Source: Pseudanabaena sp. UBA1465
GTDB lineage: Bacteria; Cyanobacteriota; Cyanobacteriia; Pseudanabaenales; Pseudanabaenaceae
Reading direction: 5' to 3'
Assembly (NCBI GenBank): GCA_002325645.1
Contig: DCSN01000166.1
Location: 16,509 to 44,590, forward strand
Length of the DNA: 28,082 nt
The notes under the pieces were generated by a model. The model saw nothing but the letters and a program-made list of their open reading frames with translations, did no database searches and was not told the origin of the DNA. This document shows, piece after piece, positions 14,699-22,283 of the stretch; positions within the stretch are counted from its first letter, which is position 1, and each line of letters opens with the position of its first letter. A program made the position numbers and the translations under genes.

Positions 14699-15238
14699 GT
14701 GTCTATTCGCATCAAAGGCGATCGCGTCATTAAAACACCAATGGGATTATCAACACGCCCCACACCAAGCAAGGTGAGGGCGGCGGTTTTTAATATTTTA
14801 CAAAGTCGTGTTAATGGGGCAAACTGGTTAGATATTTGTGCTGGCTCTGGCGCGATGGGGGCGGAGGCTTTGGCTCGCGGTGCAAAGCAAGTCATAGGTA
14901 TCGAGATATCGGCGATCGCCTGTCGGATTGTGAATCAAAATTGGCAAAAAATTGCTAAATCCGATCAAACTTTTCAAGTAATTAAGGGTGATGCCCTTAA
15001 GGTTTTGCCAAAATTAAAGCCAAAATATTTCGACCTAGTTTATTTTGATCCCCCCTACCAAAGCGACTTATATCAGCCCGTGCTGCAATCTTTACCAACC
15101 TTGCTTGCTGAGGATGCGCTGATCATTGCCGAATGCGATCGCTTACGACCTCTGCCCGATGTGATTGGCGATTTGGTATGCAGCGATCGCCGCCAATATG
15201 GACAAACTTCCCTCCACTTTTATCGACTTCAGGGATAA
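14699..15238 (+). CDS. rsmD: 16S rRNA (guanine(966)-N(2))-methyltransferase RsmD
   Basis: RsmD methylates the N2 of G966 in 16S rRNA near the P site. The 179-residue protein starts with the RNA-facing segment IRIKGDRVIKTPMGLSTRPT and PSKVRAAVFNIL, followed by SAM motif I LDICAGSGAMG (44-54) and the catalytic DPPY motif (117-120), which marks amino-group methyltransferases. The start is GTG at 14699; the protein begins at the expected family position. The TAA stop overlaps the first bases of the terminator at 15237. Confidence 0.93.
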   Translation: MSIRIKGDRVIKTPMGLSTRPTPSKVRAAVFNILQSRVNGANWLDICAGSGAMGAEALARGAKQVIGIEISAIACRIVNQNWQKIAKSDQTFQVIKGDALKVLPKLKPKYFDLVYFDPPYQSDLYQPVLQSLPTLLAEDALIIAECDRLRPLPDVIGDLVCSDRRQYGQTSLHFYRLQG

Positions 15239-15275
15239 AAAAGAGAAGCATTGCTACGCAATGCTTCTCTTTTTT
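15237..15275. terminator. Two-way terminator between rsmD and the DUF4278 gene
   Basis: An 18-bp perfect stem (15237-15254 with 15258-15275) has loop TAC and an A-run and T-run at its ends. The rsmD stop (15236-15238) and the stop of the convergent DUF4278 gene (15275-15277) both touch the stem, so one element ends both genes with no spare bases. Apex TGC-TAC-GCA. Confidence 0.88.
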
Positions 15276-15820
15276 TAATCTACATATGAACCGCGATATT
15301 TCATTCTTTCCTTAGGTTTAGCAGATTTTTGGCTTTGCCCATCTGGTGATAAGGAATCTGCTGGCTCACTCACAGAATTATTTAAATTTCGGTCACTATT
15401 ACCAATATCCGCATCAATGATTGCGCCCCGATATTTAATGACAGAATTTTCGTTTCTCATATTAGTCTGTCTAATTACTACATCATCAGGCTTATACAAA
15501 GTCCCTCGATACTGCATCTTCTCTAAATCTTCATCAGTAGAGAATGCCGCAATCTCATCTTGATTCAACCCCATTTCTTTACCTAGAGGATCTTCATTGC
15601 GAGATCTTGATACTGGCGGCGTGTAGATTTTGCTCAGAGCCTTAAAACATAAATAAGGAAGTACAACCGCGATCGCCAAAATTACCAACAGCGAATCGAC
15701 ATTTGTTAGTAGATTAGAAATATTATCCACATGATTAGTTGATGCCCATACCGAAGCCATTGCATAAACAACAACTAACGAGACAACCTGTACAGTGCGA
15801 TAAACAAAAGAATTTTTCAT
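15275..15820 (-). CDS. DUF4278-type membrane protein with three YRG motifs
   Basis: The 181-residue protein has two hydrophobic helices (about 9-26 and 41-64) and a polar cytoplasmic or lumenal tail. Three short motifs with YRG occur in the tail: MQYRGTLY (102-109), IKYRGAII (128-135) and MKYRGSYV (173-180). The MxYRGxxY pattern is the mark of DUF4278, a small domain common in cyanobacteria whose function is unknown. Three copies in one membrane-anchored protein suggest a repeated short ligand or binding site. Function not assigned. Its stop abuts the shared terminator. Confidence 0.72.
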   Translation of the reverse strand: MKNSFVYRTVQVVSLVVVYAMASVWASTNHVDNISNLLTNVDSLLVILAIAVVLPYLCFKALSKIYTPPVSRSRNEDPLGKEMGLNQDEIAAFSTDEDLEKMQYRGTLYKPDDVVIRQTNMRNENSVIKYRGAIIDADIGNSDRNLNNSVSEPADSLSPDGQSQKSAKPKERMKYRGSYVD

Positions 15821-15951
15821 GGACGATCAGCCAGAATTACTTTGAATATAAAGCGACATACTCTATTAACATATCGGTTATTGATGCTAATGATCGCAGT
15901 ATTCGCTACGATTTTGACTACGATTAAAACACTATTAACATTTACGAGATT

Positions 15952-16587
15952 ATGGCTCAACTTTCTCAAGACTTGCATAACTTTTTCATTGAAGAACCTC
16001 CCGATGAACATGTGACGCTCTCGGCTGTATTGGAGTTAGCGGGTGAACGCACCTTTGGATTTTTATTTGTTTTGTTAGCATTGCCATCAGCATTACCGAT
16101 CCCCGCCGCAGGTTATTCTGTTCCCTTTGGTGTTGTGATGCTGTTGCTTGCATCGCAGTTGATTATCGGCGCAAAAACACCTTGGTTGCCCTCCCGTATT
16201 ATGCACCGCCCAATTTCTGTACAGCGAGCGCAGGGAATTGTGAAACTAGGTATTCCTTGGATGCAAAAAATTGAGCGCCTTTCTAAGCCACGACTCACCC
16301 CCGTTTGTACCAGTCGCTTAGGACAAATCATAATTGGCGTAGCGATCGCACTTATGTCAATTTCCATGATGATCCCCATCCCCGGCACAAACACTCTACC
16401 TGCGATCGGTATTTTTGTAACAGGGTTTGGGCTATTAGATGATGATGGTGCAATTAGTTTAGGTGGAATGGTGCTGTGCCTATGCGGTGGAACCTTAACC
16501 TTCTCGATTCTCTACACACTCGCGGTCGGTGGCACAAGCCTTTACGATTGGTTCAGAGTTACCTTAAAGAGCTTGCTAGGTAAATAG
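15952..16587 (+). CDS. ExoD-family exopolysaccharide synthesis membrane protein
   Basis: The 211-residue protein matches the ExoD family: an N-terminal amphipathic part (LSAVLELAGERTFGFLFVLLALPSALP is the family core, residues about 24-50), then GYSVPFGVVMLLLASQLIIG and further hydrophobic helices (about 120-145, 150-195), with MIPIPGTNTLPAIGIFVTG. ExoD was named for its effect on exopolysaccharide production and alkaline sensitivity in rhizobia; the biochemical role is not known. It lies 45 bases before a DedA gene on the same strand, and the two may form a small membrane-protein operon. Confidence 0.87.
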   Translation: MAQLSQDLHNFFIEEPPDEHVTLSAVLELAGERTFGFLFVLLALPSALPIPAAGYSVPFGVVMLLLASQLIIGAKTPWLPSRIMHRPISVQRAQGIVKLGIPWMQKIERLSKPRLTPVCTSRLGQIIIGVAIALMSISMMIPIPGTNTLPAIGIFVTGFGLLDDDGAISLGGMVLCLCGGTLTFSILYTLAVGGTSLYDWFRVTLKSLLGK

Positions 16588-16632
16588 AAGATTTTTGATT
16601 TTTGACTAGAACTAACAAATTGAGTGAATGCA

Positions 16633-17247
16633 ATGACGGAATGGATTACTAATACGATGAATTCCCTAGGCTATCTAGGGATCGGACTACTAATGTTTTT
16701 GGAAAATCTATTTCCGCCAATTCCCTCAGAGCTGATTATGCCACTCGCGGGATATACAGCAACTCTGCCCAATTCCCAAATTCAAGTAATTCCTGCGATC
16801 GCCGTCGGTGTAATTGGGACAATTGTGGGGGCAATCCCTTGGTATTATGCTGGCTTGCTACTGGGACAGCAACGTTTGCAAGCATTAGCAGAAAGTTATG
16901 GTAAATGGATTGGCATTTCTAGTGAAGATATCGAAAAGTCAGTCCTTTGGTTTCAAAAATATGGCGCAAAAGCGGTTCTTTTTGGTCGTCTGGTTCCAGG
17001 GATTAGGACATTAATTTCTATTCCCGCAGGAATTAGCAAAATGTCAGTTGTGCCGTTTTTTGTCTATTCCACGATCGGCACATTAGGCTGGGTATCCTTA
17101 TTGACCTATGCAGGTTATTTTTTAGGAAAAAACTATGGGGTAGTTGAAAAATATATCGATGTAATTAGCAAGGTTGTTGTCGTTATTGTTTTGATGGCGA
17201 TCGCCTCATTTATCGGCTATCGACTCTATCGGCGATCGCGCAAGTAA
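16633..17247 (+). CDS. DedA-family (VTT) membrane protein
   Basis: DedA-family proteins are inner-membrane proteins now linked to lipid scrambling, undecaprenyl-phosphate recycling and envelope homeostasis. The N-terminal FLENLFPPIPSELIMPLAGY and the central FGRLVPGIRTLISIPAG are the family signatures, the second with the conserved arginines. Hydrophobic helices cover about residues 10-30, 45-75, 135-165 and 175-200, and the C-terminus is basic. I chose ATG 16633; an in-frame GTG at 16624 would add three residues. It likely follows the ExoD gene in one transcript and ends at the terminator shared with infA. Confidence 0.9.
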   Translation: MTEWITNTMNSLGYLGIGLLMFLENLFPPIPSELIMPLAGYTATLPNSQIQVIPAIAVGVIGTIVGAIPWYYAGLLLGQQRLQALAESYGKWIGISSEDIEKSVLWFQKYGAKAVLFGRLVPGIRTLISIPAGISKMSVVPFFVYSTIGTLGWVSLLTYAGYFLGKNYGVVEKYIDVISKVVVVIVLMAIASFIGYRLYRRSRK

Positions 17248-17281
17248 AAAATAAAAGTCCCATAGGGGGCTTTTATTTTTT
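17246..17281. terminator. Two-way terminator between dedA-like gene and infA
   Basis: A 16-bp stem (17246-17261 with 17266-17281, one G-T pair, loop ATAG) has A-rich and T-rich ends on both sides. It overlaps the DedA stop and ends five bases before the infA stop on the - strand, so it closes both the DedA transcript and the ribosomal operon. Confidence 0.85.
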
Positions 17282-17286
17282 TGAGA

Positions 17287-17526
17287 TTATTTTTTGCCGC
17301 CGCCTTGGTTTTTAAGTCGGTAAGTAATGCGTCCTTTTGTGAGGTCATAGGGTGTTAGCTCCACCTTAACGCGATCGCCTGGCAAAATTTTGATATAGTT
17401 CCGACGAATCTTGCCCGAAATATGAGCAAGAACATTAAAGCCATTATCGAGAGCAACTCGAAACATAGCATTGGGAAGAGACTCAGTTACTGTCCCTTCC
17501 ATTTCAATAGAATCTTCTTTTGACAA
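17287..17526 (-). CDS. infA: translation initiation factor IF-1
   Basis: IF-1 binds the 30S A site and helps fix the initiator tRNA. The 79-residue protein is a single OB-fold S1-like domain with IEMEGTVTESLPNAMFRV, FNVLAHISGKIRRNYI and the conserved PGDRVKVELTPYDLTKGRI. The start is TTG at 17526 with a good ribosome site (GGAGA seven bases upstream), and no ATG fits the family start. It is the last gene of the cluster and is preceded by a hairpin that separates it from adk. In most cyanobacteria rpmJ, rpsM and rpsK follow; here a convergent DedA gene does. Confidence 0.95.
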   Translation of the reverse strand: MSKEDSIEMEGTVTESLPNAMFRVALDNGFNVLAHISGKIRRNYIKILPGDRVKVELTPYDLTKGRITYRLKNQGGGKK

Positions 17527-17563
17527 ACAAATTCTCCAAAATATAGTATAAATTTTATATATA

Positions 17564-17602
17564 CAGATAATTTTATGAAGTTTATCTTCATAAAATTATC
17601 TG
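17564..17602. repeat. 17-bp perfect hairpin between adk and infA
   Basis: Positions 17564-17580 pair perfectly with 17586-17602 around TTTAT. It lies six bases past the adk stop and about 38 bases before the infA start. No T-run follows in the transcription direction, so an mRNA processing or stabilising role fits better than termination. Confidence 0.78.
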
Positions 17603-17607
17603 CGTAC

Positions 17608-18165
17608 CTATGCAAGAAATTGTTTGATCGCTTCAGTTACTTCAGGCATAGATGGTGTGCCATCAATTTGCTTAACTTTATTTCCATAAAATTCTAGCAG
17701 AGGTCTTGTTTTGGCGTTGTATTCCTCTAATCGATTTTTAATCACTTCTTCGGTGTCGTCAGCACGCCCTTGATCGATCGCTCTAGCTTTGAGGCGATCG
17801 ATTAAGAACTGATCTGGCACATCAAGATTGATCACTGAGTCATAGGGTTGGTTTAGCTCTTTTAGCAAAACATCGAGGGCTTCAGCTTGGGCAACCGTGC
17901 GAGGAAACCCATCAAGGAGCCAACCCGATTGAGTGTCAGGCTGTCTTAAGCGAGACTCGATCACCTCAATCACCACAGAATCAGGAACTAATCTGCCAGA
18001 ATCGCTATAGGACTTAACCTTTAGTCCCAATTCCGTACCCTGCTTAATTTCAGATCTAAAAATATCACCAGGTGCAATTCTAGGTACTTGCCATTCAGTA
18101 GCCAAAATCTCGCCTTGTGTACCCTTACCAGCCCCAGGGGGACCCATCAAAATCACTCTAGGCAT
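17608..18165 (-). CDS. adk: adenylate kinase (short form)
   Basis: Adenylate kinase converts AMP and ATP to two ADP. The 185-residue protein has the P-loop GPPGAGKGTQ (8-17), the AMP-binding segment APGDIFRSEIK and LLDGFPRTVAQAEAL. The lid between about residues 120 and 140 is short and lacks the four-cysteine zinc site, the usual form in cyanobacteria. The ATG at 18165 overlaps the secY stop by one base (TAATG), so it is translationally coupled to secY. Confidence 0.96.
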   Translation of the reverse strand: MPRVILMGPPGAGKGTQGEILATEWQVPRIAPGDIFRSEIKQGTELGLKVKSYSDSGRLVPDSVVIEVIESRLRQPDTQSGWLLDGFPRTVAQAEALDVLLKELNQPYDSVINLDVPDQFLIDRLKARAIDQGRADDTEEVIKNRLEEYNAKTRPLLEFYGNKVKQIDGTPSMPEVTEAIKQFLA

Positions 18166-19505
18166 TACTGTTTAACCATACCTTCATAACGTTGAGAAAT
18201 TACATATGTTTGAATTTGCTTCGAGGTTTCGATCGCTACACCAACCAAAATCAATAGGGAAGTTGCACCAATGCCGCTAAAAGTCGATACTCCCGTTGCT
18301 TTCTCTAAAGCACTAGGAATAATCGCAATTCCGCATAGGAAGACCGATCCCAGAAGAGTGAGGCGATTTAAAATACCACTGATATAGTCTGAAGTCGCAG
18401 TCCCAGGGCGCACCGTCGGAATACTACTACCATTCTTTTTCAGGTTTTGCGATAGCTCGACAGGATTTAAAACCAACGTGGAATAAAAGAAGCTAAATCC
18501 TAAAATCAGCAACATATACACAGGGATATGCCCCGCACCACTAGGTGAAATCCAAGTAGCGATCGCCACAAATACTTCATTATTAATACTTTGACTGAGA
18601 TATGCTGGCAAAATCATTACCGATGAAGCGAAAATGATCGGCATTACCCCACCTTGGTTTAGGCGCAAAGGCAAATAGGAAGACTGCTCACGATAGAGCT
18701 TGCGTCCCACTTGACGACGAGCATAAATAATCGGAATTCGTCTTGTACCTTCCTGCACAAAGACAATGCCGACGATCATCACCAAGAAGACTAATAGTAA
18801 TAAAATAACTCCGCCAACCCGTGAGCTATCCTTTTGGGCAAGCGCGATCGTATCACCCAAAGATTTTGGTAAGTTTGCCACAATACTAATAAAAATCAGT
18901 AAAGAAGCGCCATTACCAACGCCCTTTTCGGTAATCAACTCGCCAGCCCACATGACAAACATCGAACCTGCGGCAAGCGCAACTGTTGTTTGAAAAATAA
19001 AGCTGGAAAAAATTACCCTACCATCGCCAAGGGTTAACCAGTTGGAACTTACCTCCGACAGCACGCCTGAGTTCTGTACCCAAACTCCTAATCCCCAGCT
19101 CTGAATCATCGCCCATCCAAAGGCAACATAGCGAGTGTATTGCGAGATTTTTCTTCTCCCTGCTTCACCCTCATTTTTTTGCAGATTTTCTAAGGTTGGT
19201 AGCGCTGAAGTCATCAATTGCATGATGATTGAAGCATTAATGAAGGGCAAAATGCCAAGGGCAAAAATACCAAGTAGCGATAAACCTCCGCCTGAGAAGA
19301 TATCCAAGAAATTAACTACAGCGTTATTTCTAACAATTTCTGTAAATCTTAAGCGATCGACCCCTGGTAAGGGTAAATAAATTCCCAGTCTAACTAATAT
19401 CAAAACGCCCACAGTAACTAGCAAACGTCCCCGCAATCCTGCGGCTTGAGCCATTTGCAAAAAAGTTTCTTGGGCTGTCGGATTTTTTCCTTTACTAACA
19501 ACCAT
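18165..19505 (-). CDS. secY: protein translocase subunit SecY
   Basis: SecY is the channel of the Sec translocon in the plasma and thylakoid membranes. The 446-residue protein has ten membrane helices, with the plug region LGIYLPLPGVDRLRF near the start, FINASIIMQLMTSALPTL and KGVGNGASLLIFISIVANLP, all SecY hallmarks. It lies 166 bases after rplO, a gap holding two hairpins, and has GAGG about eight bases before its ATG. Its gap from the ribosomal genes is the largest in the cluster, so it may be regulated partly apart from them. Confidence 0.97.
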   Translation of the reverse strand: MVVSKGKNPTAQETFLQMAQAAGLRGRLLVTVGVLILVRLGIYLPLPGVDRLRFTEIVRNNAVVNFLDIFSGGGLSLLGIFALGILPFINASIIMQLMTSALPTLENLQKNEGEAGRRKISQYTRYVAFGWAMIQSWGLGVWVQNSGVLSEVSSNWLTLGDGRVIFSSFIFQTTVALAAGSMFVMWAGELITEKGVGNGASLLIFISIVANLPKSLGDTIALAQKDSSRVGGVILLLLVFLVMIVGIVFVQEGTRRIPIIYARRQVGRKLYREQSSYLPLRLNQGGVMPIIFASSVMILPAYLSQSINNEVFVAIATWISPSGAGHIPVYMLLILGFSFFYSTLVLNPVELSQNLKKNGSSIPTVRPGTATSDYISGILNRLTLLGSVFLCGIAIIPSALEKATGVSTFSGIGATSLLILVGVAIETSKQIQTYVISQRYEGMVKQ

Positions 19506-19535
19506 AACTAAACTTACCTCAAGAATGGTCTATAG

Positions 19536-19572
19536 GCTAGGGTAGGCGGTGCAATGCACTACCTACCCTAGC
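19536..19572. repeat. 17-position hairpin, AAT loop, before secY
   Basis: GCTAGGGTAGG... at 19536-19552 pairs with 19556-19572 (one wobble, one mismatch) around AAT; apex TGC-AAT-GCA. It lies about 30 bases upstream of the secY start in the leader region. Confidence 0.75.
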
Positions 19573-19582
19573 TATGAAATAT

Positions 19583-19588
19583 ATTGTA
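19583..19588 (-). promoter_or_regulatory. Candidate -10 for secY-adk-infA
   Basis: On the - strand TACAAT lies between the two hairpins of the rplO-secY gap. It is a good -10 hexamer, but no convincing -35 lies at the right spacing. If real, it would start transcription inside or next to the hairpin at 19536. Confidence 0.22.
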
Positions 19589-19618
19589 GTTCGATGACGA
19601 ACAAACGATAAAACGACA

Positions 19619-19667
19619 AAAGAGAATATGTGGCGAAGTGTTTAGCACCTCGCCACATATTCTCTTT
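19619..19667 (-). terminator. Long hairpin between rplO and secY, possible attenuator
   Basis: AAAGAGAATATGTGGCG (19619-19635) pairs perfectly with 19651-19667 (17 bp), and the inner GTG/CAC extends it with one mismatch to loop TTTAG. In the direction of transcription the stem is followed by TTTTGTCGTTTT, a loose T-run. It lies four bases after the rplO stop and could partly end transcription before secY. Confidence 0.6.
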
Positions 19668-19671
19668 ATGA

Positions 19672-20115
19672 TTAAGCAACTTCTACAGTGCCGCCAGCAG
19701 CTTCAATTTTAGCCTTGGCAGATTCAGTAATTGAGTGAGCGCGAACAGTTAGCGCCACACTTACATCACCTCTACCCAATACTCGCAGTACACCATCATT
19801 CTGAGTAATAATACCTGCATCCATTAGGGATTCAAGAGTTACTACAGTATCTTTAGGTAATCCACTTAATTGATCAAGATTAACAATTGTGAAATGCTTA
19901 GGATTGACAATTGTAAAATGCTTAAGTTTGGGTACTCGTCTATAAAGGGGAATTTGACCACCTTCAAAACCAGGTCTGGTGGGACGACCTGAACGAGATT
20001 TTTGACCACGCATACCGAAACCACCACTAGCACCTTGCCCTGCGGCAATACCGCGCCCGATGCGACGCTTGCGATGCTGTGAGCCTTCTTGAGGCTGAAG
20101 ATCGTCAATTCTCAT
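19672..20115 (-). CDS. rplO: 50S ribosomal protein L15
   Basis: L15 is a late-assembly 50S protein. The 147-residue product begins MRIDDLQPQEGSQHRKRR, followed by the glycine-rich RGIAAGQGASGGFG and GQKSRSGRPTRPGFEGGQ typical of the family. The ATG at 20115 has AAGGA five bases upstream; an in-frame codon at 20139 would add eight residues across the intergenic hairpin and is rejected. KHFTIVN occurs twice in a row (separated by one Pro), encoded by an 18/20 identical direct repeat. L30 (rpmD), which lies before L15 in many bacteria, is absent, as in other cyanobacteria. Confidence 0.95.
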   Translation of the reverse strand: MRIDDLQPQEGSQHRKRRIGRGIAAGQGASGGFGMRGQKSRSGRPTRPGFEGGQIPLYRRVPKLKHFTIVNPKHFTIVNLDQLSGLPKDTVVTLESLMDAGIITQNDGVLRVLGRGDVSVALTVRAHSITESAKAKIEAAGGTVEVA

Positions 20116-20136
20116 AGTTTTCCTTTCTCCTTTTGA

Positions 20137-20163
20137 CAATAGCGACGCTACTCGCCGCTATTG
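20137..20163. repeat. Hairpin between rpsE and rplO
   Basis: CAATAGCG (20137-20144) pairs with CGCTATTG (20156-20163), extended by CG/CG with one mismatch around CTACT. It lies just after the rpsE stop and before the rplO ribosome site. Confidence 0.6.
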
Positions 20164-20165
20164 TA

Positions 20166-20777
20166 TTAATTAAATAGCTGTTCCAGCGTAATACCGCGTG
20201 ATCTGGCAACTTCACCAAAAGTACGCAATGTGGAAAGTGCATTAATAGCCGCACGAGCATTGTTAAGAGGGCTGCTAGAACCAAGTTGCTTTGCCAAAAT
20301 ATTCTTGACACCAGCCAGTTCTAGTACAGTTCTTACGGCTCCACCAGCGATTACCCCAGTACCAGGGGATGCAGGACGGATGATTACCTTTGCACCACCG
20401 CCGATACCATTGGTAGGATGGGGGATGGAATTGCTCTTGGTCAGAGGTACGTCGATCGCGTGCTTTCTAGCATCGGCAACGCCCTTTTTGACGGCATTGA
20501 TCACATCGGCAGCTTTGCCAACGCCAACGCCAACCTGTCCTTTCTCATTACCGACGACGACGATCGCCCGAAAGCTGAGTTTTTTACCACCTTTAACGAC
20601 CTTAGTCACACGGCGGATTTGGACAACGCGTTCTTGCCACTCGGATTCTTTTTCAGTACGAGCGCGATCAGTTTTTTTACTATCGCGCTTACCCTTGCGT
20701 TTTTCATCGCGGTTATCACCATTGTCACCGCCGCCGTCGCGACCGCCGCCTGGTTTGGATTCTCTATTCTTAGCCAT
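20166..20777 (-). CDS. rpsE: 30S ribosomal protein S5
   Basis: S5 contributes to decoding accuracy at the 30S mRNA entry. The conserved part (from about residue 45) has RVVQIRRVTKVVKGGKKLSF, GNEKGQVGVGVGKA and the C-terminal domain with ASPGTGVIAGGAVRTVLELA. The first ~45 residues are a low-complexity Gly/Asp/Arg/Lys-rich extension, making this 203-residue form longer than many bacterial S5 proteins. Cyanobacterial S5 often has an N-terminal extension, though this one is long. It lies 38 bases after rplR. Confidence 0.96.
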   Translation of the reverse strand: MAKNRESKPGGGRDGGGDNGDNRDEKRKGKRDSKKTDRARTEKESEWQERVVQIRRVTKVVKGGKKLSFRAIVVVGNEKGQVGVGVGKAADVINAVKKGVADARKHAIDVPLTKSNSIPHPTNGIGGGAKVIIRPASPGTGVIAGGAVRTVLELAGVKNILAKQLGSSSPLNNARAAINALSTLRTFGEVARSRGITLEQLFN

Positions 20778-20815
20778 AGTTGTTATATCTATTGATTCAC
20801 TGGATGATTCATTGC

Positions 20816-21181
20816 TTAAAAATCGAGACCTGCTTCGCGGGCAGCTTCAGCGAGAGCTTGGACTCTACCGTGATAGAGGTTGCCACCACGATCAAATACG
20901 ACTTTGGTAATTCCCTTGGCGATCGCTCTTTCAGCAATCAAAGTACCAACTTTAGCCGAAGCATCTGAGTTGGCAGTAGTACTAAGACTACCCTTAATAT
21001 CTGATTCGAGGGTAGATGCAGCAACAAGAGTATGCTGCGCTACATCATCAATCACTTGCGCCACGATGTGATTGTTTGAGCGATAAATCGCTAGCCGAGG
21101 ACGATCAGATGTACCTGATAATCCTTTACGAATTCGCTTGTGACGGCTTATGGTTGCTTGTCTACGACTATTAGCACTCAT
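20816..21181 (-). CDS. rplR: 50S ribosomal protein L18
   Basis: L18 binds 5S rRNA in the central protuberance. The 121-residue protein has the usual basic N-terminus (RRQATISRHKRIRKGLSGT), SDRPRLAIYRSNNHIVAQVI, and the C-terminal KVVFDRGGNLYHGRVQALAEAAREAGL. Length and order (rplF-rplR-rpsE) are standard. Confidence 0.97.
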   Translation of the reverse strand: MSANSRRQATISRHKRIRKGLSGTSDRPRLAIYRSNNHIVAQVIDDVAQHTLVAASTLESDIKGSLSTTANSDASAKVGTLIAERAIAKGITKVVFDRGGNLYHGRVQALAEAAREAGLDF

Positions 21182-21247
21182 GGTTTTTATATGTGAAGAT
21201 TACGAAAATCAAAAAGATTAAATAAAGAAGCTAAAAAGTTCTTAGCC

Positions 21248-21811
21248 TTACTTCTTACCAGTCTTACCAGCTTTGCGTCTGACAAACTCACCGAAGTAGC
21301 GAATGCCCTTACCTTTATAGACTTCAGGTGGACGTACAGCCCGAATTTTGGCAGCTAAGTTACCGACGATTTCCTTGTCGATACCTTCAACAATAATAAA
21401 TGTACCTTGAGGAACCTTCTTACCAGTGGCATCTTCCACCGCCAGAGAAACTCCTGTAGGAGGAACAATATCGACAGTATGGCTATAGCCAACGGTCAGA
21501 ACAATATTGTTGCCATTAAGGTTGGCACGATAGCCAACGCCCTGAATTTCTAACTTGCGCTGAAAGCCAGTGGACACACCTTCGACCATGTTGGCAACAA
21601 GGGTACGGAATAAACCGTGTTGTTGACGCGCTGGGCGAGATTCGTTAACACGATTGACAATCAGGTTGTTTTCTTCTTGAAGAACTTCTACTGTGTTAGG
21701 CAATAAACGCTTCAATTCACCTTTAGGTCCTTTGACTGTCACCTCTTGCCCTGCGATAGAGACCGCAACTTTAGGGGGCAGAGGAATGGGACGTTTTCCA
21801 ATACGAGACAT
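21248..21811 (-). CDS. rplF: 50S ribosomal protein L6
   Basis: L6 lies near the GTPase centre and the sarcin-ricin loop. The 187-residue protein starts MSRIGKRPIPLPPKV, has VTVKGPKGELKRLLPN and the C-terminal signature RPPEVYKGKGIRYFGEFV followed by a basic Lys-rich tail. It is in the normal place between rpsH and rplR. The 66-base gap to rplR is A/T-rich and holds no clear hairpin. Confidence 0.97.
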   Translation of the reverse strand: MSRIGKRPIPLPPKVAVSIAGQEVTVKGPKGELKRLLPNTVEVLQEENNLIVNRVNESRPARQQHGLFRTLVANMVEGVSTGFQRKLEIQGVGYRANLNGNNIVLTVGYSHTVDIVPPTGVSLAVEDATGKKVPQGTFIIVEGIDKEIVGNLAAKIRAVRPPEVYKGKGIRYFGEFVRRKAGKTGKK

Positions 21812-21858
21812 ATCTGTTTTCCTTTGCTTGTATGTATTCCTGAATTAACAGTTCTGAG

Positions 21859-22260
21859 TTACCAGATATAGCAAAGAACTTCACCGCCGACCCCTTGTTT
21901 GCGAGCTTCGCGATCGGTCAAGATGCCTTTGGAGGTGGAAATAATGGCAACGCCAATTCCACCTAATACACGGGGTAGTTCCTTAGAGTTTGAGTAAACC
22001 CGTAAACCTGGTTTACTGACGCGCTTGAGGCGCTTGATGATTGATTGACGGTTTTTGCCTTCATATTTGAGGGAAACCACTAAGCGTCTATCGATATTTT
22101 CGCCAGTTTCTTCAAAATCTGCAATGAAACCTTCTTGTTTCAGTACTCGGGCAATGCTCACGGTCATCTTTGTTGCAGGAATTGCAGTAGTCTGATGCTT
22201 TGCGAGTGTGGCATTGCGGATGCGGGTAAGCATATCCGAGATGGTGTCGTTGGTAGCCAT
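21859..22260 (-). CDS. rpsH: 30S ribosomal protein S8
   Basis: S8 binds the central domain of 16S rRNA and in enterobacteria also represses the spc operon by binding its mRNA. The 133-residue protein starts with NDTISDMLTRIRNATLAKH and ends with the hallmark SKGILTDREARKQGVGGEVL and CYIW. Only 23 bases separate it from rplE, so rpsN (S14), found here in many bacteria, is missing, as usual in cyanobacteria. Confidence 0.97.
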   Translation of the reverse strand: MATNDTISDMLTRIRNATLAKHQTTAIPATKMTVSIARVLKQEGFIADFEETGENIDRRLVVSLKYEGKNRQSIIKRLKRVSKPGLRVYSNSKELPRVLGGIGVAIISTSKGILTDREARKQGVGGEVLCYIW

Positions 22261-22283
22261 CCTTATCTCCTAATTCGATCTAC

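Noticed and set aside
20116..20165. Loss of rpmD (L30) between rpsE and rplO as an anomaly
   Set aside because: L30 is absent from cyanobacteria generally; likewise rpsN is not in this cluster in that group.
20230..20910. Long + strand open frame of 226 codons across rpsE and rplR
   Set aside because: It is antisense to two certain ribosomal genes and has no family features; a codon-bias shadow.
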